Assembly (NCBI GenBank): GCA_021736575.1
Contig: JAIPFP010000004.1
Coordinates: 1 to 58,924 of the forward strand
Source: Pirellula sp.
GTDB taxonomy: Bacteria; Planctomycetota; Planctomycetia; Pirellulales; Pirellulaceae
DNA length: 58,924 bases
Reading direction: 5' to 3'
Part shown: piece by piece, positions 52,703 through 58,924 of the stretch
How the letters are laid out: each line of letters begins with the position of its first letter
Numbering within the stretch: the first letter of the stretch is position 1
Made by a program: the position numbers and the translations under genes
Notes under the pieces: generated by a model
Told to the model about the DNA's origin: nothing
Seen by the model: the letters and a program-made list of their open reading frames with translations, nothing else
The model's database searches: none

Positions 52703-53608
52703 ATGCAAATCAACGGGATCGAGATTGAAGATACATTTGCGGAAGCCTTTGACATGACGGGCACTCGCATCATCATTACCGCATCCGAACCTGACTGGGC
52801 GAGACGAGCGGCGGAAGCCATGACCGGTTTCGCAACCAGTGTGATTGGCTGTGGAGTGGAGGCTGGCATCGAACGTTTTCTTGATCCGGATCAAACGCCG
52901 GATGGTCGGCCGGGTGTTGCAATATTGCTGTTCAGCATGTCCGGCAGTGAGCTGGAAAAACAACTGGTCCGGCGCGTCGGACAATGCGTATTGACTTGCC
53001 CAAGTACCTCAGTGTTCGCAGGGCTGCAAAGCGAAAAACGAATTAAGATGGGCTCGCGACTTCGCTATTTCGGAGATGGCCACCAAATCTCCAAAAAAAT
53101 TGGGCGGGAACGCTACTGGCGGATACCCGTAATGGATGGCGAGTTTGTTTGCCAAGATACGGTTGGCCGTCAGGCTGCGGTAGGTGGTGGCAACTTCCTG
53201 GTTTTGGCCGAAACCATTCACGGTGCCTTGCATGCATGCGATTCCGCAGTTCGAGCCATCAAGCGACTGAGGGATTGCATTACGCCGTTTCCGGGCGGCG
53301 TGGCGCGAAGCGGTTCCAAGGTTGGCTCGAAATACAAAATGCTTGGCGCGTCCACCAACGATGCATTCTGCCCAACGCTGCGGGAGCAAACCAAATCGCA
53401 TGTCCTAGATCAAACGAGCGCGGCGCTAGAGCTAGTCATCGACGGACTCAATCCGGAAATCGTAGGTCATGCAATGCGAGTCGGAATCCAAGCGGCTTGC
53501 GAGGTCGGTCCAGCCTGCGGTGTAAAAAAAATCACTGGAGGAAACTATGGGGGCAAACTGGGCAAGCACCACTTTCATTTGCACGAACTGATGTCTTCCT
53601 CGATGTAA
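52703..53608 (+). CDS. ftr: formylmethanofuran:tetrahydromethanopterin formyltransferase
   Basis: Ftr (FhcD) transfers a formyl group between formylmethanofuran and tetrahydromethanopterin in cytoplasmic C1 metabolism; in aerobic bacteria it works in the formaldehyde-oxidation direction. The 301 residues match the family. The order of segments fits: an N-terminal INGIEIEDTFAEAFDMTGTR, CGVEAGIERFL, a KMGSRLRYFGDG region, CDSAVRAIKRL, PFPGGVARSGSKVGSKYKML, and CPTLREQ. In methylotrophs it lies with fhcABC, but here it stands alone, after a repeat and the VWA gene. The other fhc genes, if present, are outside the window. Together with the hps-like gene it points to H4MPT-linked C1 chemistry. Confidence 0.93.
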   Translation: MQINGIEIEDTFAEAFDMTGTRIIITASEPDWARRAAEAMTGFATSVIGCGVEAGIERFLDPDQTPDGRPGVAILLFSMSGSELEKQLVRRVGQCVLTCPSTSVFAGLQSEKRIKMGSRLRYFGDGHQISKKIGRERYWRIPVMDGEFVCQDTVGRQAAVGGGNFLVLAETIHGALHACDSAVRAIKRLRDCITPFPGGVARSGSKVGSKYKMLGASTNDAFCPTLREQTKSHVLDQTSAALELVIDGLNPEIVGHAMRVGIQAACEVGPACGVKKITGGNYGGKLGKHHFHLHELMSSSM

Positions 53609-53751
53609 AGTGCGTTGCCAAGCAAGTTTGGCTGCCGCCTCATCGTATGGAGCTGTTGAATCATTGTGGAATCCATGATTTACGCCTGGATGCGGACCAG
53701 CCGTCGTTGATGCGAGTGTCGAGCTCAGCATAATTGAATCAAGAGAAAGGA

Positions 53752-55578
53752 TCAGCGCACGCTAGCTGCCCATGCGTTGAGTCGTCGCTCGAGAATGCTG
53801 AGTGGCATTCCACCTTGCTTGAGAATCTCGTCATGGAACTCGGCTAACGAAAAACGCTCACCAAGCTGTTGTTCAAAACGCGTTCTTAGTTCTCGGATTT
53901 TGAGCGAGCCGATCTTGTAGCTCAGCGCTTGCGCCGGGACGGCCATATAGCGTTCGATTTCGGCAGTAGCGGCTCCCTCAGTCATCGACTCATTGTCCAT
54001 CATGTACTTGATAGCACGTTCGCGAGTCCAACCGCGCCAATGCATTCCTGGATCAACGACCAATCGAATCGCTCGATGCATTTCGTCGTTGAGAGCCCCA
54101 ATGTACTGGCGTGGGTCGGTGTACAGACCGAGTTCCTTTCCGAGGGATTCGCAGTACAGGGCCCAACCTTCGCCGTAGGCACCGTACCAAAGAATTCTAG
54201 CGAATTTGGGTAGCTTTTCATTTTCTTGCTGCAATGAAATTTGGTAGTGATGTCCAGGAATTGCCTCATGCAGGAACAACGATTCCATCCCGCTTGTTAC
54301 GTTGAACTTGGCTGCATCCGGGATGGGCGTATAGAAGATCCCGGCCCTCGAACCGTCGGCCGTACCCGGCATATACTCGGCGCTTGCGGTGTTCTCACGG
54401 AACGATTCGGTTCGTCGTATTTCAAAGGCGGTTTTCGGTCGATTCTTGAACATCGAACCGAGCTTTGGCTCAATCTTGCTTCGTATCGATGCGAAGGCGT
54501 CGATAACCTCGTTCGGCGTTTTAAAAATGAGGAATTGAGGGTCGTCTCGAAGAAAGGCAAAGAAGCTTGCCAAGTCCCCTTGAAAACCCATCTGTTGTTT
54601 AACGCGTTCCATTTCAGCCCGAATTCGTGCGACCTCTTTTTCCCCTATTTCGAAAATCTCGTCCGGTTGCAACGAGGTAGTCGTCCAATAGCGAGTCCAG
54701 TACAAGTATTCCTGGCGCCCATCGGGTAACTCAGAGATACCCGTCGTATCGCGACATTTCGGCAAGTACTCATCGCGCAGAAAAGTCCCGAAAGAGCGAT
54801 AGGCGGGTATCACACTTTGGTTGATGGCGGAACGGAAAGCGTCCGTCAATCGCAGCCGATCGGCATCCGAAAACGACTTGGGCATGTTGAGGATAGGCTG
54901 ATAGAAAATCGATTTATCCAAATTGCTACCAACAATGCCGTCATCCGACAGTTGTGGGATCATTTTTTCCACGAGCAACTTCGGTAACACGTATCCATCG
55001 GCTGCACCACGCTTGAATTGCTCTTGAGCTACACGCGACCAAAGTGCAAAAGCTTCCATGCGTTGCAACCAATCGTCGTAGTCCTTCACGCTCTTAAACG
55101 GGTGGCTCCCTGTGCCGCTACCCATTTGCGCGAAGCTCAAATGCAGTCCATCAAACTGGCTGGCTGGGATTCGCTCAGCCCTCAGCTTCAGGCCGTCGAG
55201 CCGCATTTGCAATTCGTACTTGAGAATCTCGATCGACAACTGATCCGACGCCTCGAGTTGCGTCGCGTCGACTAATGCAATGTTCTTCAACGTGCTTTGG
55301 TAAAGTGCCTTTTCTCGGGCGATGAAGTCCGGAGAAATGCGAGGCGGCATCAAGTTGTTGTATCGATTGTCACCGATCGCAGTCGCTTCGAGCGGAAACA
55401 ATATCAAGTACTGTTGGTAGTAGTCGTCGAAGAATTTTTCAGCTAGGACTGTCTGCGAGTTTTTGCCGACAGGATCTTGAGCCACAAGCGGTGGTGGTGC
55501 CATGCCAAGCGTCACAAAAACAAGCACCCCAGAAAAGGCGAGGAAAGGTCGGAAGCAAAACAAAGAAGTACGTGTCAT
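53752..55578 (-). CDS. secreted DUF885 family protein (predicted metallopeptidase)
   Basis: This 608-residue exported protein has a signal peptide (FRPFLAFSGVLVFVTLGM, cleavage near VAQD). It belongs to DUF885: the active-site-like HEAIPGHHYQ lies near residue 438, with AYGEGWALYCESLGKELG near 470 and a C-terminal YKIGSLKIRELR segment. DUF885 proteins are mostly uncharacterised and thought to be zinc peptidases related to the M32/gluzincin group. The ATG at 55578 is followed directly by the signal peptide. It is divergent from the coiled-coil gene and convergent with ftr. Confidence 0.88.
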   Translation of the reverse strand: MTRTSLFCFRPFLAFSGVLVFVTLGMAPPPLVAQDPVGKNSQTVLAEKFFDDYYQQYLILFPLEATAIGDNRYNNLMPPRISPDFIAREKALYQSTLKNIALVDATQLEASDQLSIEILKYELQMRLDGLKLRAERIPASQFDGLHLSFAQMGSGTGSHPFKSVKDYDDWLQRMEAFALWSRVAQEQFKRGAADGYVLPKLLVEKMIPQLSDDGIVGSNLDKSIFYQPILNMPKSFSDADRLRLTDAFRSAINQSVIPAYRSFGTFLRDEYLPKCRDTTGISELPDGRQEYLYWTRYWTTTSLQPDEIFEIGEKEVARIRAEMERVKQQMGFQGDLASFFAFLRDDPQFLIFKTPNEVIDAFASIRSKIEPKLGSMFKNRPKTAFEIRRTESFRENTASAEYMPGTADGSRAGIFYTPIPDAAKFNVTSGMESLFLHEAIPGHHYQISLQQENEKLPKFARILWYGAYGEGWALYCESLGKELGLYTDPRQYIGALNDEMHRAIRLVVDPGMHWRGWTRERAIKYMMDNESMTEGAATAEIERYMAVPAQALSYKIGSLKIRELRTRFEQQLGERFSLAEFHDEILKQGGMPLSILERRLNAWAASVR

Positions 55579-55692
55579 GTATTTTAGTTCGCGGTCGTTG
55601 GATCGGGATTATGAGAATGATAGTATTATAGTTAGCACGGTTGAATACCAGGAGGAATCACAATTTCTTGAACTTTGGTACAATTCGAGTTT

Positions 55693-56019
55693 ATGGCAAC
55701 ACAAAAACCCGACCCAATGAAACCGCTTTCGATCGAGCAGTTGCAGACCAAGTACGACGAATTGAATCGGAGGAAGATTCAAGCGGAGACACGTCACCGC
55801 GATGCTTCCGATCAATTGCAAAAGCTTCGCAGCCAAGCGTTGGCAACTTGGGGCACCGATGATCTGGATGAGCTCAAGCTCAAGCTGGTAAAAATGCAAG
55901 AAGAAAACGAATCGCGGCGCGCAAAGTATCAGTCCGACCTACAAACGATCGAGTCGAAACTGAAAGAGATCGATGAAAAATACCAGACGCTCCGCGGTGC
56001 AGGGCGTGACAAAGAATAA
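55693..56019 (+). CDS. small coiled-coil protein
   Basis: This 108-residue protein, starting at ATG 55693 (MATQKPDPMKP), is predominantly coiled-coil: heptad-like KYDELNRRKIQAETRHRDA, then LDELKLKLVKMQEENESRRA and DLQTIESKLKEIDEKYQTL. There is no other recognisable domain. Its stop overlaps the next start by one base (TAATG), so it is translationally coupled to the SpoU methyltransferase gene. A role in that pathway is possible, but nothing in the sequence shows it. Confidence 0.65.
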   Translation: MATQKPDPMKPLSIEQLQTKYDELNRRKIQAETRHRDASDQLQKLRSQALATWGTDDLDELKLKLVKMQEENESRRAKYQSDLQTIESKLKEIDEKYQTLRGAGRDKE

Positions 56020-56837
56020 TGCGTCTGGAACCAACGATCACGAGCGTTCAAAATGCCTGGGTCAAAGAGATCAAGCGATTGCATCACTCGTCGAATCGCT
56101 ACGAGCAACAAAAATTCCTGATTGAAGGCTCGCATTTGGTTGAGGAAGCGATTGCCACCGGCTGGCCGCTCGAAGCGATTTGCTTTGATGCAAACTGGGC
56201 TCGGAATAATCAGGAAATATTGGCAGCGATTGACGAGGATGCATCGCGAAGAAAGGTGCTTTTGCAGCCAGCTTCAGAAGCAATCCTGCGGCGACTCTCA
56301 ACCACCGATTCGGCCTGCTCGGTCATCGCAGTGGCCCTTCAAGGCGAATCGATTGCATTTGCTCCTCGTGAACTCTCGCTCGCCATCGCGGTTGAATCGA
56401 TTCAAGACCCAGGTAACTTAGGGGCTTTGATTCGAATCGCCGCTGCTGCGGGAATTGGGCCAATCATCTTGAGTCCCGACAGCGTCGATCCCTTCAACCC
56501 CAAAGTGCTTCGATCGACGGCCGGGCAGTGGTTTCGAGGTCCACCCGTGATTGTCGACTTACTTTCGCTTCTACGATCGCAACGAAAAAAAAACGTCCAA
56601 ATCCTAGCAGCTTCCGCAAATGGTAAGTCGTTTTGGGAGTGTGACTTGACTGTGCCGACCATTTTTTTGTTGGGAAACGAAGGAGCAGGGCTCAGTTCCG
56701 AACTCAGGGCCGAAGCGACGGACGTCATCGCCATCCCGATGGCTGAGGGTGTCGAATCGCTCAACGTAGCCGTTACGGGTGCGTTGCTGATATTTGAAGC
56801 TCAAAGGCAGAGAAAAACCGCCCCGAAAAGCGATTGA
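56019..56837 (+). CDS. SpoU (TrmH/RlmB)-type RNA 2'-O-ribose methyltransferase
   Basis: This 272-residue SPOUT-class enzyme uses S-adenosylmethionine to methylate a ribose 2'-OH in rRNA or tRNA. It has an N-terminal substrate-binding domain (about 10-90, EQQKFLIEGSHLVEEAI) and the three SpoU motifs: QDPGNLGALIRIAAAAG (motif 1, about 129-145), FLLGNEGAGLS (motif 2, about 219-229) and IPMAEGVESLNVAVTGALLI (motif 3, about 242-261). The layout fits the 23S rRNA RlmB or TrmH-like subfamily; the exact target cannot be told. Start ATG 56019 overlaps the upstream stop. Confidence 0.92.
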   Translation: MRLEPTITSVQNAWVKEIKRLHHSSNRYEQQKFLIEGSHLVEEAIATGWPLEAICFDANWARNNQEILAAIDEDASRRKVLLQPASEAILRRLSTTDSACSVIAVALQGESIAFAPRELSLAIAVESIQDPGNLGALIRIAAAAGIGPIILSPDSVDPFNPKVLRSTAGQWFRGPPVIVDLLSLLRSQRKKNVQILAASANGKSFWECDLTVPTIFLLGNEGAGLSSELRAEATDVIAIPMAEGVESLNVAVTGALLIFEAQRQRKTAPKSD

Positions 56838-57018
56838 CCGGCAAATAATCGTCACCAAACGCCGTTTCCGGAAAAATCGGCAATACTTGACCGAAAAATA
56901 CGCGGCAGGCACCGATTTTGCGCCTAATAATACGATGCGGAATGCCTGGACCGACACAACTTACAACGGCGTCAAGTTCCAAACACGACACGAATTCCTC
57001 AGAATAATGCTAAGAACG

Positions 57019-58924
57019 ATGCCAGATTCGCGAACAGACGACTTGCTCAGGGAAGTCCTAAGAGGGACTCTAGAGGAATTGTCTGTCCGTTTAGATGTTC
57101 CAGTCGAAAGCTCCAAGATCCAGCAAGCTCTCAATGACGCGTTGATCGACGTCGGTTCGGAATCGCATGATCGATTGACTGTTGCCGTCATGCGTGCAGC
57201 CCAGAGCGTAGGTATCAGGCTGGCACCCGTTGAGATCAACGCGAAAGACGTTTGGGAATTGCTACTCGATGATTTTTCCGTCGCGATGATCGTTCGGTCG
57301 CCAACCAATCCGACCGCTTGGGTATTCTCGCACGTTGCTGCTCGCCACACGGAATCCGCCAAGATCGATGTCCAAGGCAAGGCCTCGGAATCGATTTCGA
57401 AGTACCGATTGGCTCAAATCGTCAATGCCTCCGAAGTTCCCATTTTTTTCGTGGCGGAACCAACGTTGGTTTGCCAAAAAATTACCTCGCATCACCAACC
57501 GGACCAAGTTAAAATCCCCCGCGTTGGCCATGCTCATGGCCATCCTGGGCACCATGACGAAGACCATCACCATGCGCGTATATCGCCTCAACGACGCATG
57601 CTGCGGTTTCTGAAACTCGACACTCGCGACATTTGGTCCCTCGTTATATTCGGTTTTATTGTCGGTGTGCTTGATCTCGCCACGCCCTTAGCGGTCGAGC
57701 AAATGGTGACGACGATCGGTTTTGCAAGTCTGACCCAACCACTCGTATGGCTGGCCGTTCTGCTGTTTGGAATCTTGACTTTGTCAGCCTCGATCAAAGG
57801 CTTGCAGTTTTTCATTGTTGAAATTCTACAGCGGCGGATTTTCGTGCGCGTCGTCGGGGATCTTGCCGAGCGACTGCCTCGGCTTGAACGCACGGCCATG
57901 GACGGGATTCATGGTCCGGAAATGGCAAACCGTTTCTTTGATGTTATGACTTTGCAAAAAGCGACTGCTTCGCTGCTCGTCGATGGTCTTTCGCTCGTAA
58001 TTCAGACGTTGACTGGATTGCTATTGCTTGCATTGTATAGCCCCTTTTTGTTGGCGTTCGATATCGTTCTAGTCATGGCAATGACTGTCATGCTCTACTT
58101 GCTTGGTCGAAACGCAGTTCGAACTGCCATCGAAGAATCGCTCGTGAAGTATCGATTGGCTCATTGGCTCCAAGATGTCATCGGCAATCCAATTGCATTT
58201 CAAGTGCACGGAGGGGGCGAACTGGTTATCGATCGAGCCAATCGGCTTACGGTCGAGTACTTAACGGCCCGTCGAAACCATTTTATTGTCTTGATGCGAC
58301 AGACACTCTTTGCGCTCATGCTGTATGCGATATCGATTTCGTCGTTGTTATCGCTCGGTGTTTGGCTCGTCCTCTCCTATAGTTTGACGATGGGGCAATT
58401 GGTGGCGAGCGTGTCCGTCGTGGTCGTGGTCGTAGGTGCGTTTTCCAAAATCGGTAAGTCGCTCGAATCGTTCTATGACTTGATGTCTGCGGTCGACAAA
58501 GTAGGGCATCTGATCGATTTGCCAACGCTACCTCCCTCTCGTTCCTTCGATGCGGGAATTGGGCCGGTCGCAGTCCACTTGAAATCGCTAAGCATCGAAG
58601 GCAAAGGGTCTCACGGAATCGAATTGGGTGACCTCACGATCGAAGCAGGACAACGCTTTGCCATCGCAGGCGAAGGGGAGTGTGGCAAGTCAGTGCTGAT
58701 GCAAACTCTATGCGGTCTTCGACCGCCCGCGAGTGGTTTCATCGAGATTGGCGGCATCGACTCGCGAGAAGTGAATCGCTTTGCGGACGGTTCCATGGTT
58801 TCGTTTGCTTCGGATGTCGAGATCTTTCATGGAACGTTTCTAGAGAACATTTCGCTCAATCGTGTTTCCGTAACGGCTTCCGAAGTTCGCGACGCCCTGA
58901 AAATCGTCGATATGTGGGACGAAT
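57019..58924 (+). CDS. ABC-type exporter with His-rich linker (truncated)
   Basis: The frame is open to the window end, so 635 residues are seen. The first 200 are a soluble N-terminal domain ending in a His-rich linker (GHAHGHPGHHDEDHHHA, about residues 170-186). A transmembrane domain follows (about 205-480: IWSLVIFGFIVGVLDLATPL, VWLAVLLFGILTLSASI, GLLLLALYSPFLLAFDIV). The nucleotide-binding domain begins near 510 with Walker A AGEGECGKSVL. The layout resembles type I secretion or bacteriocin-exporter ATPases with an N-terminal accessory domain. The start is uncertain: ATGs at 56935, 57007 and 57019 are in frame, and none has a clear ribosome site. The Walker B and signature motifs lie beyond the window. 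Confidence 0.8.
   Translation, partial: MPDSRTDDLLREVLRGTLEELSVRLDVPVESSKIQQALNDALIDVGSESHDRLTVAVMRAAQSVGIRLAPVEINAKDVWELLLDDFSVAMIVRSPTNPTAWVFSHVAARHTESAKIDVQGKASESISKYRLAQIVNASEVPIFFVAEPTLVCQKITSHHQPDQVKIPRVGHAHGHPGHHDEDHHHARISPQRRMLRFLKLDTRDIWSLVIFGFIVGVLDLATPLAVEQMVTTIGFASLTQPLVWLAVLLFGILTLSASIKGLQFFIVEILQRRIFVRVVGDLAERLPRLERTAMDGIHGPEMANRFFDVMTLQKATASLLVDGLSLVIQTLTGLLLLALYSPFLLAFDIVLVMAMTVMLYLLGRNAVRTAIEESLVKYRLAHWLQDVIGNPIAFQVHGGGELVIDRANRLTVEYLTARRNHFIVLMRQTLFALMLYAISISSLLSLGVWLVLSYSLTMGQLVASVSVVVVVVGAFSKIGKSLESFYDLMSAVDKVGHLIDLPTLPPSRSFDAGIGPVAVHLKSLSIEGKGSHGIELGDLTIEAGQRFAIAGEGECGKSVLMQTLCGLRPPASGFIEIGGIDSREVNRFADGSMVSFASDVEIFHGTFLENISLNRVSVTASEVRDALKIVDMWDE

Overview
The window reads as a chromosomal stretch of a planctomycete, most likely a Rhodopirellula/Pirellula-type member. 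The evidence is a DUF1501 protein next to a DUF1549/DUF1553 (PSD1-type) cytochrome protein, a DUF3472 protein, many large secreted proteins of unknown role, a fused anti-sigma/VWA protein beside an ECF sigma factor, and a formylmethanofuran:H4MPT formyltransferase, a C1-transfer enzyme of archaea, methylotrophs and planctomycetes. There is no phage, CRISPR array, rRNA or complete insertion sequence. One tRNA (Ser, GCT) is present. Small palindromic repeats are abundant.

Layout. 1-6.2 kb: the acidic tail of a truncated gene, a HemX-like/hemA pair, a nucleotidyltransferase-HD protein ending in a 15-bp tandem repeat, a convergent lipoprotein gene sharing a bidirectional terminator, then a Dabb protein and trpC. 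6.3-9.0 kb: a periplasmic double SurA/parvulin foldase and a lone E2-like acyltransferase. 9.0-10.5 kb: tRNA-Ser amid repeats and a nucleotidyltransferase-fold protein. 10.5-17.5 kb: a secreted CehA/McbA-type metallohydrolase, then the oppositely oriented DUF1501 and PSD1 genes. These two are bracketed by an 83-bp duplication of the 3' end of the hydrolase gene. 18.0-23.8 kb: two paralogous membrane proteins and a 1322-residue secreted fusion of two HExxH domains with a prolyl-oligopeptidase-like unit. 24.0-31.5 kb: a compact C1/sugar-phosphate operon (phosphoketolase, glycogen debranching enzyme, acetate kinase, hexulose-6-phosphate synthase-like protein, zinc dehydrogenase).

31.5-42.3 kb: a Uma2 nuclease-fold protein, a DUF3472 protein, a small CxxCH protein, a membrane protein/ABC ATPase pair, and a 1409-residue BNR propeller carrying three PDZ domains. 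42.5-46.3 kb: an AT-richer, tightly spaced four-gene operon of secreted proteins (DUF1573-like, unknown, ten-cysteine small protein, Ig-like), each with a clear Shine-Dalgarno. 46.5-49.1 kb: an FAD oxidoreductase overlapping a secreted protein gene. 49.5-53.6 kb: ECF sigma factor, anti-sigma/VWA protein and ftr. 53.7-58.9 kb: a DUF885 protein, a coiled-coil protein coupled to a SpoU rRNA methyltransferase, and an ABC exporter cut by the window end.

How the genes may work together. The 24-31.5 kb operon would join formaldehyde fixation (hexulose-6-P synthase) or glycogen-derived sugar phosphates to acetyl phosphate (phosphoketolase) and ATP (acetate kinase); ftr, 21 kb away, is independent evidence for pterin-linked C1 chemistry. 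No single known defence or secondary-metabolite system is visible. The most unusual content is this operon, the triple peptidase fusion, the AT-rich secreted operon, and the repeat-driven rearrangement around the DUF1501/PSD1 pair. All calls come from reading the sequence; no database search was run.
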